From positions 1 to 25,587 of the forward strand of contig JBBTVO010000004.1 in NCBI GenBank assembly GCA_038063195.1: a stretch of DNA of 25,587 bases. Direction: 5' to 3'. A model generated the notes under the pieces. The model ran no database searches. It saw only the letters and a list, made by a program, of their open reading frames with translations, and was not told where the DNA came from. Shown piece after piece: positions 13,998 to 20,887 of the stretch. Origin of the DNA: JBBTVO01 sp038063195 (GTDB lineage Bacteria; Patescibacteriota; Microgenomatia; Levybacterales; UBA12049). Position numbers and translations under genes: made by a program. Within the stretch, counting starts at the first letter, position 1, and every line of letters begins with the position of its first letter.

Positions 13998-14507
13998 TCA
14001 ATTTCCAAATCGGCCCAATGCTGCTTGCACCTCAACATTAGTTAACCGGGTTTGACCGTCATTTGTAAGAGTTAGTGTATATGTGCCCGGATCAAGCGGA
14101 CCGCCTATGATAAACGTTTGCTTTGTTGAAGGAGGATCATCAAATACAATTTCAAGGCCTGACGGATACTTCACGACCACATGTATATCCTTACTAGGGT
14201 CTATTCGTCCCGACTTTCCCCATGTGGCCCATCCTGTCAACCAGTCATTCTGGGCCAAGCCAATCATTTGGTAGGATTTGGATTCACCTATATCTAGGCT
14301 TATGCGTTCTTTTATTTTCGCGTCATTAACATTCGGGGTACTTGCTTCAGGATTAAAATTAAGAAAATTAGAAGTTATATAAGGAGTTACTGCTATAATA
14401 AGGATCGCTATTAACAGGAATATTTTGTCGTGTAGATCAAGACTTACATGAATTCTTCGGTGTGGAGTTTTTTCTTCGCTATTTCCCATGGATACAATAC
14501 TTGCCAT
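13998..14507 (-). CDS. Membrane-anchored extracytoplasmic beta protein, unknown
   Basis: A 169-residue protein with a short basic cytoplasmic N terminus, one membrane helix at about residues 29-47 (KIFLLIAILIIAVTPYI) and an external domain of about 115 residues. That domain looks all-beta: ISLDIGESKSYQMIGLAQNDW, IHVVVKYPSGLEIVFDD, KQTFIIGGPLDPGTYTLTLT and LTNVEVQAALG, compatible with a PPC- or Ig-like sandwich. Function unknown; a surface or cell-wall role is inferred. A second Met at residue 7 is an alternative start. A TTGACA at 14551-14556 on the minus strand may be its -35, but the -10 is poor. Confidence 0.6.
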   Translation of the reverse strand: MASIVSMGNSEEKTPHRRIHVSLDLHDKIFLLIAILIIAVTPYITSNFLNFNPEASTPNVNDAKIKERISLDIGESKSYQMIGLAQNDWLTGWATWGKSGRIDPSKDIHVVVKYPSGLEIVFDDPPSTKQTFIIGGPLDPGTYTLTLTNDGQTRLTNVEVQAALGRFGN

Positions 14508-14552
14508 ACTTTTGTGCTATATTTAAACATTAGTATTTATGCCGTGAGTTTG

Positions 14553-15413
14553 TCAAGGGGTCAATTCCTTCATCGCTTTCGGGATTTCGTCGGCAAGATC
14601 TGAAGAATTGAAATACAAGCCTACTCTTTTTGCCAAACTTTCACCTGCTTTTTTGTTTATGTAGCTTGCGCATTTTGCAGAAAGAAAAGCATCGTTTTTG
14701 CAATACAATGAGGCTACCAATCCTGCCAGTACATCTCCTGTCCCGCCTTTCGTCATTCCGGCATTTCCGCCTGAAACTTGGATACAAGTTTCACCCTGAG
14801 CGCGTTGTCCTGAGCTTGCCGAAGGAGAGTCGAAGGGTGAACACACAATATCTTTCTCTCCTTTAACTAAAACTACGCAATTATATTTCTTCGCCATTTT
14901 TCCTACATTTTCTGTAGTTGGTTTTTCTTGGAAGAGCATCTCAAACTCTTTCGGATGCGGAGTTAAGATTGAATTTGTAGGAATAAAATCTAAATCCATT
15001 ACCTGAAGTGATCCTCCGTCAACCACCCATTTCTTATCTTTATATTTCTGGAGCAATTTTTCAGTAAGCTCTTTTGTATCATCGTCCCCAACTTCTTCTC
15101 CATCTTTTCGGGGCATTCCCGGTCCAATTAAAATACAATCTGCATCATTAATATAGTCATCGACCTTATCTCTTGGCACAATAATTCCATCTCTAAATTC
15201 TTCTTTTGCCTTTGCGACTACCTCATTGTTCTGCGGAACAGAGCAATAATAGACCATATCTACAATCCGCGATGCAACTTTCAAAGGCCAGAGAGATGCG
15301 GCATGAAAAAGTCTTGAACCTGCTATTATAAGCACTTTCCCATTCTGCCCTTTATGCGAATCAGACGCCGGAATATAAAGTTTCTTTAAATCGTTTTTAT
15401 CAAAGTCTTCCAT
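14553..15413 (-). CDS. nnrD: ADP-dependent NAD(P)H-hydrate dehydratase
   Basis: A 286-residue YjeF C-terminal/CARKD-type enzyme that repairs hydrated NAD(P)H using ADP or ATP. Ribokinase-like features: DSHKGQNGKVLIIAGS near the N terminus, ADCILIGPGM, WVVDGGSLQVM, NSILTPHPKEFEML, and the nucleotide/anion loop SGGNAGMTKGGTGDVLAGLVASL, with GTGD carrying the catalytic Asp. No N-terminal epimerase domain (NnrE) is attached, and none is seen nearby. An in-frame repeat insertion covers about residues 192-208, immediately before the CIQVSGGNAG strand. It is followed by a gene for a membrane-anchored protein and separated from recF by a repeat-filled gap. Confidence 0.92.
   Translation of the reverse strand: MEDFDKNDLKKLYIPASDSHKGQNGKVLIIAGSRLFHAASLWPLKVASRIVDMVYYCSVPQNNEVVAKAKEEFRDGIIVPRDKVDDYINDADCILIGPGMPRKDGEEVGDDDTKELTEKLLQKYKDKKWVVDGGSLQVMDLDFIPTNSILTPHPKEFEMLFQEKPTTENVGKMAKKYNCVVLVKGEKDIVCSPFDSPSASSGQRAQGETCIQVSGGNAGMTKGGTGDVLAGLVASLYCKNDAFLSAKCASYINKKAGESLAKRVGLYFNSSDLADEIPKAMKELTP
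14791..14840 (-). repeat. In-frame palindromic repeat inside nnrD
   Basis: Fifty bases bounded by TCACCCT and its inverse AGGGTGA, with GAGCTTGCCGAAGG in the centre; on the coding strand it reads CCCTTCGACTC...CTCAGGGTGA. It encodes Ser/Gln/Gly-rich residues 192-208. A related sequence is at 16292-16340 in recF. This 'CTTCGAC...GCTCAGGG' type is the kind of dispersed repeat I associate with CPR genomes. Confidence 0.75.
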
Positions 15414-15424
15414 TAGTTGATTTG

Positions 15425-15462
15425 TCCCGCTGGTAGTTTCCAGTCGGGATCCCGCCTTGGCG
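15425..15462. repeat. GC-rich hairpin repeat between nnrD and recF
   Basis: CCCGCTGG and CCAGTCGGG form one dyad, directly followed by a CCGCCTTGGCGG palindrome. It fills most of the 62-bp gap. With no T tract on either strand it is better read as a dispersed repeat than as an intrinsic terminator. Confidence 0.55.
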
Positions 15463-15475
15463 GTGATTGATTGGT

Positions 15476-16618
15476 TTATTTGTTAATTAGTTGATTCCTA
15501 CCTAATTCTACCACCTGAAAATCTTTAAGTTTATCATCAATAAACTCCCTGTGCGTTGTCGTTATAAAAGTCTGCTGTTTGTCTAAAATATCGAATATCA
15601 AACGTATATGTCCGCTGTCAAGCTCTGAAAATATATCGTCTAAAACTAAAATAGGCCGTATGCCTACCTTTTCTTCGACCAAACTTAATTCAATTAACTT
15701 TATCTGTAGAATCGTAAGTCTTTGTTGGCCCCGCGAGCCAAAAGATTTAATATCATGAGTCGATGGGCCCGAAAGCATGGAGAATCCCACATCATCTCTG
15801 TGAGGTCCAACCAAGGTGACACCCGAAGCAAGCTCAGCATCTTTATATTTTAATAATCTTTCCTCTGTGATCGTACTTTTGTCATAAAACGCGATGAAGT
15901 CAAAAATATCTTTTGAGAAATTATTTATATTTTGGATGAGCTCTTCTCTTTTCTTTGTGACAATATTTCCGTTTTCAATAATAAGCTTGTCCCAATATTC
16001 AAACTGCTTTTCATTCCCGCCGGGCAGAGCCCTCTGGGCGGCGCCTCTTCCTGTTTCTCTTGCGTTATAAAGAAGCGCGTTTCTCTGTCTTAAGGCTTTT
16101 TCAAATACGGAATAAGCATTACGGTAATCCCTATCTGTCTGTTCCAGAATTTCGTTGAGGAGTCGGCGTCGAAGACTTGGGCCTCCGATTATAATATCCA
16201 AATCTTCAGGAGAAAAAAGGACGCAGAGGAGATTTCCTGCAAAATCCACACGTCTTTTAGCAACTTTATTTACCGTATATTTCCTACTTACTTGCCCTGA
16301 GCTTGCTTGCAATGAGTTAGTCGAACCTGCCGAAGGGTCACGCTTTACGAGAATTACCTGAAGCTCTACAGAGTCTTTGTCGGAAGAATTCGAACCTACT
16401 TCTCCGGTAACTCTTGCAGAAGTTTCTCCAAATCCGATAATATCTTCATCCTTCTCAGCCCGCGGACTTTTACCCGTAGTGAGCATTGAAATGGCTTCTG
16501 TGAAGTTGGTTTTCCCTGCAGTATTCGGCCCGACGACAACAGTTGTGTTTTTGGCAAATTCAAACTTAGCCTTTTCGTAATTCCTGAAATCTTTTAGGCC
16601 TAAGGATTTTAAAAACAT
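15476..16618 (-). CDS. recF: DNA replication/repair protein RecF
   Basis: A 380-residue SMC-like ATPase that helps load RecA at gaps through RecR/RecO. N-terminal MFLKSLGLKDFRNYEKAKFEF is the canonical RecF opening; Walker A is GPNTAGKT (30-37); GPHRDD is at 271-276; the ABC signature is SRGQQR (295-300); Walker B is ILVLDDIFSELD (323-334) and is followed by the D-loop and ITTTHREF. Two in-frame repeats are present, at residues 93-109 and 192-201, making it slightly longer than the usual 350-370. Upstream, a TATAAT on the minus strand (16652-16657) inside an AT-rich repeat could be the -10, giving a leader of about 27 nt without a Shine-Dalgarno. It is not next to dnaA/dnaN here. Confidence 0.95.
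   Translation of the reverse strand: MFLKSLGLKDFRNYEKAKFEFAKNTTVVVGPNTAGKTNFTEAISMLTTGKSPRAEKDEDIIGFGETSARVTGEVGSNSSDKDSVELQVILVKRDPSAGSTNSLQASSGQVSRKYTVNKVAKRRVDFAGNLLCVLFSPEDLDIIIGGPSLRRRLLNEILEQTDRDYRNAYSVFEKALRQRNALLYNARETGRGAAQRALPGGNEKQFEYWDKLIIENGNIVTKKREELIQNINNFSKDIFDFIAFYDKSTITEERLLKYKDAELASGVTLVGPHRDDVGFSMLSGPSTHDIKSFGSRGQQRLTILQIKLIELSLVEEKVGIRPILVLDDIFSELDSGHIRLIFDILDKQQTFITTTHREFIDDKLKDFQVVELGRNQLINK
16016..16044 (-). repeat. GC-rich palindromic repeat inside recF
   Basis: Coding strand CCGCCCAGAG and CTCTGCCCGGCGG form a hairpin around GG. It encodes residues about 192-201 (GAAQRALPGG), between ETGR and NEKQFEYWDKL, in the helical-arm region where RecF proteins normally run without such a Gly/Ala/Pro segment. 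Confidence 0.65.
16292..16340 (-). repeat. In-frame repeat inside recF lobe I
   Basis: Coding strand reads GACCCTTCGGCAGGTTCGAC, a short spacer, then CAAGCTCAGGGCAA: the same type as 14791-14840. It encodes residues 93-109 (RDPSAGSTNSLQASSGQ) between two beta strands, in place of what is normally a hairpin turn. Confidence 0.7.
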
Positions 16619-16621
16619 TGT

Positions 16622-16690
16622 TGAATTGTTTTATTGATAAATTGTTAAAACATTATATAACAATCCAGCAATTGAGCAATCTAACAATTT
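16622..16690. repeat. AT-rich ATTGTT-type tandem repeat
   Basis: Imperfect tandem units of about 8-10 bp (AATTGTT, AACAATC, CAATTGAGCAATC, AACAATTTT) fill the gap between pyrH and recF. The same word family occurs in frame in the glycosyltransferase gene at 19750-19779 and 20469-20502. It contains the TATAAT that may serve recF. Confidence 0.6.
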
Positions 16691-16695
16691 TGAAG

Positions 16696-17409
16696 TTATT
16701 TTATCACAGTTCCCACAAACTTTTTACCGTCGAAGTAATTCTGCAGATTCTCAAAATTATCTCCCCTAAGTACCACAACCTTTAATCCTAATTCCTGTGC
16801 TTTTTTGGCCGCAACCGGATCAAATGGCGCATTCAATCCCGGTACCCACTTATCTCCAACAATATTTCTGAAATTTTCCCAGCTTATATTCTTAATCGCT
16901 TTAGCATCTTTATTTACTTTCGGGTCACTGTCATAAACCATGTCAATATTTGTCAAATTAAGTATTGTTTTAATATTGTAATCTTCACACACCATTGCGG
17001 CGCAATAATCCGTAGACCAGCCCGGCTTCCATCCGGCTGCCACAACCACCGGCTCTGTGACTTTTCTTATAATTTCATAGTGTTTGAGAACATAAGGGTG
17101 AGCAATATCCCGAAAAATCGTACGGATAAGATGCGCGTTAAGCTTGGTCGCATGGATTCCGAGCCAATCTAAATCATCAGGGCTTAGCTCATGACCTATT
17201 ACATCTCTTCCGGCATCGCTATAGTGTCTGGCAATTGATCCGCCTCCTGAAACTAAAAAAAACTGGCGATTGGTATCTTTCGCCAGTTGTTCTCGGATGA
17301 ACCGATTAAGCTTCTTGAGGAAATCGACATTGATCCCTCCGTTTGGGACGATGAGAGATCCTCCAATGGACATTACTATCTTTTCTTTAATGTTGCCGTT
17401 ACTGCCCAT
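16696..17409 (-). CDS. pyrH: UMP kinase, archaeal-type
   Basis: A 237-residue amino-acid-kinase-fold UMP kinase, phosphorylating UMP to UDP. Motifs: KIVMSIGGSLIVPNGG (N-terminal phosphate loop), FFLVSGGGSIARHYSDAGRDV, LDWLGIHATKLNAHLI, and AGWKPGWSTDYCAAMVCEDYN, then LTNIDMVYDSDPKVNKDAKAI and WVPGLNAPFDPVAAKKAQEL. Overall it is closer to the archaeal group than to E. coli PyrH, as is usual in CPR genomes. The frame is open further upstream to 17547, but that part encodes repeat-derived sequence with no family match, so ATG 17409 is used. A weak promoter (TTGAAA 17553-17558, TACGAT 17531-17536) would give a leader of about 115 nt. Confidence 0.9.
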   Translation of the reverse strand: MGSNGNIKEKIVMSIGGSLIVPNGGINVDFLKKLNRFIREQLAKDTNRQFFLVSGGGSIARHYSDAGRDVIGHELSPDDLDWLGIHATKLNAHLIRTIFRDIAHPYVLKHYEIIRKVTEPVVVAAGWKPGWSTDYCAAMVCEDYNIKTILNLTNIDMVYDSDPKVNKDAKAIKNISWENFRNIVGDKWVPGLNAPFDPVAAKKAQELGLKVVVLRGDNFENLQNYFDGKKFVGTVIK

Positions 17410-17429
17410 AATATTTTTTAAATCCAAAC

Positions 17430-17518
17430 CCACTTGTGGTGAGCCAGTCGAACCATAAAAAACGCACGATAAAGCCTTGCCGCGCCGAAGCTTTAACGAA
17501 GGTTGGTGCTTCGGACGT
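17430..17518. repeat. Repeat-derived leader upstream of pyrH
   Basis: Contains CTTCGTTAAAGCTTCGGCG, then a GC-rich stretch, and GGTTCGACTGGCTCACCA, words related to those at 14791-14840 and 18351-18405. It lies between pyrH and the 191-residue gene and may form hairpins in a long pyrH leader. Confidence 0.5.
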
Positions 17519-17565
17519 ATATTAACATCTATCGTACCAAAAAACAAGAAGTTTTCAAACTATAA

Positions 17566-18141
17566 TTAGGGTCTTAGCTCTCCAGTTTTAATTTGACGCA
17601 ATATACTAAGAAGTTTTTCGTAATCTCCTATGTTAAGTTGCGTAAATCTCCCAGCTTCCTCAATTTTATAATCCAATCTTCTAACCTCCTTTAAAATTCC
17701 GTAATAATCTAAATTTTCTTGCAAAGATTTCTCGGGATAGCTTATTTTTTCGATCTCTTCATATTTCAAAGCTTGTCCTTCTTCATTAAAAAGGTAAACA
17801 TTTGCAAGTGCAAATAGTATGCCATCTGAACTTATTACTACTCTAGGGAGTCTTCCGTATGAAGTTGTTGCTAATTCAATTTGTACTCTTCCATCTTCTG
17901 TAGTTACATCCTGTATTACAACTGTGGGTAAACTAAAATTGTCTGGAATATTTTCTATAAATCTTCCTCGACTATATTCCTGTTCATTATGCAAGGAAAC
18001 ATCAATACAATAATTAGGTCTATTTGTGGGATCACTGTAATGCCTAGATTTTTTTGATAAACCCGAAAAACGCATGAATAAATCTTTGTTTGTTTGTCTT
18101 AGAATTTTTTCTGTCGGACTTGTTCCCTCTCCCAGTGTCAT
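17566..18141 (-). CDS. Hypothetical protein, unknown family
   Basis: A 191-residue soluble protein. The N-terminal half looks beta-rich (NYCIDVSLHNEQEYSRGRF, LPTVVIQDVTTEDGRVQIEL, LPRVVISSDGILFALANVYLF) and the C-terminal half helical (KSLQENLDYYGILKEVRRLDYKIEEAG, IGDYEKLLSILRQI). I do not recognise the family and see no membrane segment or signal. ATG 18141 is supported by an extended -10 box ending 7 nt upstream. A 28-bp perfect palindrome centred 72 nt upstream may be an operator for this gene. Confidence 0.6.
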   Translation of the reverse strand: MTLGEGTSPTEKILRQTNKDLFMRFSGLSKKSRHYSDPTNRPNYCIDVSLHNEQEYSRGRFIENIPDNFSLPTVVIQDVTTEDGRVQIELATTSYGRLPRVVISSDGILFALANVYLFNEEGQALKYEEIEKISYPEKSLQENLDYYGILKEVRRLDYKIEEAGRFTQLNIGDYEKLLSILRQIKTGELRP

Positions 18142-18148
18142 GCGGGGT

Positions 18149-18157
18149 ATTTTAGCA
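18149..18157 (-). promoter_or_regulatory. Extended -10 promoter of the 191-residue protein gene
   Basis: TGCTAAAAT on the minus strand, ending 7 nt before ATG 18141; predicted leaderless. Confidence 0.6.
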
Positions 18158-18198
18158 CGAAAATGAAGAAAAATCTATTTATATGAACTAAAACCGTG

Positions 18199-18226
18199 AT
18201 GTATCATATATCGATATATGATACAT
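18199..18226. promoter_or_regulatory. 28-bp perfect palindrome, operator-like
   Basis: Half-site ATGTATCATATATC followed by its exact inverse. There is no T tract and the stem is AT-rich, so it is a better candidate protein-binding site (dimer or tetramer) than a terminator. It lies 42 bp upstream of the extended -10 of the 191-residue gene, within the largest gene-free stretch of the window. Confidence 0.6.
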
Positions 18227-18269
18227 TATAAATTGAATCAAGGAATTATACTTCTCACTTCAAATATTC

Positions 18270-18293
18270 GTTCTCAGTGTTGACACTGAGAAC
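18270..18293. repeat. Inverted repeat with 10-bp arms
   Basis: GTTCTCAGTG and CACTGAGAAC separated by TTGA. A stable hairpin on either strand, but not followed by a T run. It could be a second operator or part of a dispersed repeat. Confidence 0.5.
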
Positions 18294-18431
18294 AGTAATA
18301 GGTGCCGCAGCCGGCAAAGTATTTCTGGAATCTTAATTTAATTGTTCTCACCCTTCGAAGCTTTCTTGTCCTTCGTAGTTTTAACGAAGAAGGGAGCGAA
18401 GTGGGGTCAACTTCTGGTAACTCCGGCATTT

Positions 18432-19664
18432 TTACTTTCTCAATATAATCTTATGTCCTAGATATGTCAGCGCAATCACTACTGTTCCAAATGCCATAAG
18501 TGTTGCGAGAATACTTACGCTGTCTGCAAGTAAACCTGTGACGAGAACCGGAATTGGGGTCGCAAGGGCAATTAGTACATCTAGAAATGAAAATATCCGG
18601 CCGTGCATTTCTTCCTTGCTGTTAACCTGAAGAATAGTCCGCGCATTTACAGCAATAACTACTATCAAGATCCCCATGATGAAAGAAATTGAAGTCCCTA
18701 TTATTCTTGTGACAAAGGAATCAAGGTATATAGGCGCAATTCCCATAGCTACAAGCACAATTCCTATGGCAAAAAGAGCTATAAGAATGGGTTTTTTCCT
18801 TCCATACATATGCTCAATCTTCCCCAAAACACTTACTCCGATTACAAGACCGGCAACAAGTGGCAGCATGAGAACATAAGTAATTGACGTCAGAGGAAGC
18901 GCAAGATATCTCCTCACGTATTCAAGAAGAAGTACAGAAAGAAGTCCTACAATAAGCTCCACAAATACAAGAAGCGCAAGCGGCAGGGATATTTTAATAT
19001 TGCTTTTTACTTCCATAACAGTCTGGGCAAAAAGTATGAATGTCTTGCCCACCAGTGAATCTCCCCAAACATCAGGCTTCTTAATTTCAATTTTGGCAAG
19101 ACTAAGACGCAAGATAAATCCGATGATAAGAAAAATGCTGCTTAAGATAAATGGAGCAATTTCGCCCGGCGTCCTAAGTCCGCCAAAAAGCTGAATTATA
19201 GGTCCTGCGAGTGCATAACCAAGAAGAACTGACCCCATCAGAGTAAAGAGGAAGAAGCTGTTTGCGTGATGCAAGATATTTTTGTCAACAACCAGAGGAA
19301 TTGTCGCAGCTTCCGCAGGGATGAAAAATCTCGCAACCGATGAGGTAAGAAAAGCAATAAGAAGCAGAAGAGGAATACTTTCAACTGCAAATATATACAA
19401 AAAGAACAAAATAATAAGTAAAAAATCCGTAATAAGCATAAGCCTTTTTCTCTCGGTCATATCAACTATCGGGCCGGCAATAAGGCCAAAAATTATGGCA
19501 GGGATTGTGAGCGCTGTATAAAATTGAGCTTGAATAAAAGGAGAATGAGTTCTGTCTGCAATTATCAGAAGCGCAGTAAAATTAGACATGTTAAAAGCCA
19601 CCTGAAGAAGGATTTGATTCCCCCAAAGCCTTAAGAATTGTGTATTTTTAAGAATTGCCGGCAT
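18432..19664 (-). CDS. MFS transporter, probable drug/multidrug efflux type
   Basis: A 410-residue integral membrane protein with about 12 predicted helices in two halves, as in the major facilitator superfamily. The N-terminal half has FLRLWGNQILLQVAFNM and the loop GPIVDMTERKRLMLITD, a version of the A-motif between helices 2 and 3; the second half has GVSVLGKIEHMYGRKKPILI between helices 8 and 9. The overall pattern matches the MFS_3/macrolide-efflux-like (DHA3) group; the substrate cannot be told. Its start overlaps the end of the glycosyltransferase gene by 17 nt, so the two are translated from one message and may act together on an envelope compound, though this is inference. Confidence 0.85.
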   Translation of the reverse strand: MPAILKNTQFLRLWGNQILLQVAFNMSNFTALLIIADRTHSPFIQAQFYTALTIPAIIFGLIAGPIVDMTERKRLMLITDFLLIILFFLYIFAVESIPLLLLIAFLTSSVARFFIPAEAATIPLVVDKNILHHANSFFLFTLMGSVLLGYALAGPIIQLFGGLRTPGEIAPFILSSIFLIIGFILRLSLAKIEIKKPDVWGDSLVGKTFILFAQTVMEVKSNIKISLPLALLVFVELIVGLLSVLLLEYVRRYLALPLTSITYVLMLPLVAGLVIGVSVLGKIEHMYGRKKPILIALFAIGIVLVAMGIAPIYLDSFVTRIIGTSISFIMGILIVVIAVNARTILQVNSKEEMHGRIFSFLDVLIALATPIPVLVTGLLADSVSILATLMAFGTVVIALTYLGHKIILRK

Positions 19665-20838
19665 AAGCTCTTTCTACAAAATCTTTTATTTCTTTTTTAA
19701 ATCTGTCTTTTGAGAATTTACTTGCCTGAAGAATACAATCTTCTGGCTTAATTGTTAGATTGCTAAATTGTTTTATTGCTTTACTCAAACTTGCAATAGT
19801 CAATTCTTCGAAAAATAAACCTGTTTTACCATCAATCACTGTTTCCAAAACTCCTCCTGAACGATACGCAATAACCGGTGTTCCGACGCTCATAGCTTCT
19901 ACCGGAGTAATTCCAAAATCCTCATCTTCTGCCGCTATTACAAACGCTTTTGCACCGCGCATTAGTTCCAATTTGTCCTCATCTGAAACTTCACCTAACA
20001 TCTCTATATTAGGATGTTTGGATACTGAGATACTAAGTCCTCCAAAACTCCTTCCAAATACTTTCAAAGGGATTTTCAATTTGCCAAAAGCTTCAATTAT
20101 GAGTTCAATATTTTTCGGACGGGCTATTCTTCCACCTGCTAAGTAGTAGTTTGTATTACGTATTTTGTATTTAGTATTTTGAGATTTATTTGGAGCTTGT
20201 GATTTTGGATTTGAGATTTCTACGGGGGGGTACACGACCGTAGCGTCTTTCTTGTAAAACTTTTTAATTCTTTCGGCTATATTCTTTGAGTTTGCGATAA
20301 AGTAATCGACATTTTGAGAACTTTTGTAATCAATAAGTCTTAGAAAATGATTGGCAAGTTCCCCAAAAACTCTGACAATTATATTATTTTTCCACTCCCT
20401 TGCTGTCGCAAACCCATAAAGATATCTTGGCGGTGTATGAGAATAGCAAATATGTATAGGCTTTTTTTTGTTAGTTGTTAATTGTGAATTGTTAATTGTT
20501 GTCCGAATGGAATTCGGACTATATGCTCCTGTTGCCGAAACGATTACAATGTCAAATTGGGAAAAGTTAAATGTTTTGAATACAAAAGGAGCTACAAGGC
20601 GAATAGGGCTTATTAACTTATGTTTAAATGGTAAAAACTGTAAAAAGGATGTTTTTATATCCCAGCTTGCCTCGCCGCTAGGCGGGTTTTCAAACTTTTC
20701 CCGGTGCGGCCCCAAAAATTCCGGTAAGTAAACAGTCGTATAAACCGGTGCATCCGGAAATACTTCATGAAGAGCTTCAAGCACTCTCTCCGCCCCACCA
20801 TACTCCTTAATATAGTCGTGAACTAATGCTACTCGCAT
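19648..20838 (-). CDS. GT4-family glycosyltransferase
   Basis: A 396-residue GT-B fold glycosyltransferase, likely adding sugars (possibly mannose) to a cell-surface polymer or lipid. The N-terminal domain begins MRVALVHDYIKEYGGAERVLEALHEVFPDA, with the Gly-rich acceptor loop; HICYSHTPPRYLYG follows. The donor-binding domain contains AGGRIARPKNIELIIEAF and EDEDFGITPVEAMSVGTPVIAYRSGGVLETV, the E-x7-E motif of GT4 enzymes. It resembles WbaZ-type mannosyltransferases. Up to four repeat-derived segments are inserted in frame (about residues 50-60, 113-124, 207-230 and 354-364), all in loops. The gene starts within an AATTAG-type repeat and overlaps the MFS gene downstream. Confidence 0.9.
   Translation of the reverse strand: MRVALVHDYIKEYGGAERVLEALHEVFPDAPVYTTVYLPEFLGPHREKFENPPSGEASWDIKTSFLQFLPFKHKLISPIRLVAPFVFKTFNFSQFDIVIVSATGAYSPNSIRTTINNSQLTTNKKKPIHICYSHTPPRYLYGFATAREWKNNIIVRVFGELANHFLRLIDYKSSQNVDYFIANSKNIAERIKKFYKKDATVVYPPVEISNPKSQAPNKSQNTKYKIRNTNYYLAGGRIARPKNIELIIEAFGKLKIPLKVFGRSFGGLSISVSKHPNIEMLGEVSDEDKLELMRGAKAFVIAAEDEDFGITPVEAMSVGTPVIAYRSGGVLETVIDGKTGLFFEELTIASLSKAIKQFSNLTIKPEDCILQASKFSKDRFKKEIKDFVERAYAGNS
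19750..19779 (-). repeat. AT-rich repeat inside glycosyltransferase gene (3' part)
   Basis: Coding strand GCAATAAAACAATTTAGCAATCTAACAATT (broken as AACAATT, AGCAATC, AACAATT) encodes about residues 354-364, AIKQFSNLTIK. Same unit family as 16622-16690. Confidence 0.55.
20149..20220 (-). repeat. AAATnCNAAAT-type tandem repeat inside glycosyltransferase gene
   Basis: Coding strand has GAAATCTCAAATCC, AAAATCACAAGCTCC, AAATAAATCTC, then AATACTAAATAC and AAAATACGTAATAC. It encodes a Lys/Asn/Gln/Ser-rich stretch (about residues 207-230) exactly at the junction between the N-terminal domain and the conserved YLAGGRI strand. Confidence 0.7.
20469..20502 (-). repeat. ACAATTAACAATT repeat inside glycosyltransferase gene
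   Basis: Coding strand has ACAATTAAC, AATTCACAATTAAC and AACTAAC in tandem, encoding about residues 113-124 (TTINNSQLTTNK) between the acceptor-domain strand and KPIHICYSH. Confidence 0.65.
20661..20690 (-). repeat. GC-rich palindrome inside glycosyltransferase gene
   Basis: Coding strand CCCGCCTAGCGGCGAGGC with flanks encodes about residues 50-60 (NPPSGEASWDI). The GC-rich palindrome stands out from the AT-rich gene and is of the same style as 16016-16044 and 15425-15462. Confidence 0.6.
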
Positions 20839-20840
20839 AG

Positions 20841-20880
20841 TAAATTTCTAATTATTCTAATTTCTAATTAACCTAAATAA
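20841..20880. repeat. Left AATTAG/TAATT repeat flanking four-helix gene
   Basis: TTTCTAATTATTCTAATTTC followed by TAATTAACCTAAAT. On the opposite strand it reads AGGTTAATTAGAAATTAG, matching words at 21250-21288 in the inverted sense. Confidence 0.6.
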
Positions 20881-20887
20881 ATCCCAA

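Larger units (their letters stand above)
18142..18431. other. Gene-free 290-bp repeat and regulatory region
   Basis: The longest stretch without a gene. From left to right it holds the promoter of the 191-residue gene, the 28-bp palindrome (18199-18226), the 10-bp-arm hairpin (18270-18293) and a repeat (about 18351-18405) with CACCCTTCGAAGC, GTCCTTCGTAG and TTTTAACGAAGAAGGGAGCG words related to the repeats inside genes. I see no open frame or RNA gene in it. Confidence 0.6.

Noticed and set aside
15425..15462. Hairpins as an intrinsic terminator after nnrD/recF
   Set aside because: No T tract on either strand, and similar GC-rich hairpins occur inside genes; more likely a dispersed repeat.
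17410..17547. N-terminal extension of UMP kinase
   Set aside because: Encodes repeat-derived sequence without family match; the kinase phosphate loop follows shortly after ATG 17409.
19760..20146. 128-codon plus-strand open frame
   Set aside because: Antisense shadow of the glycosyltransferase gene.
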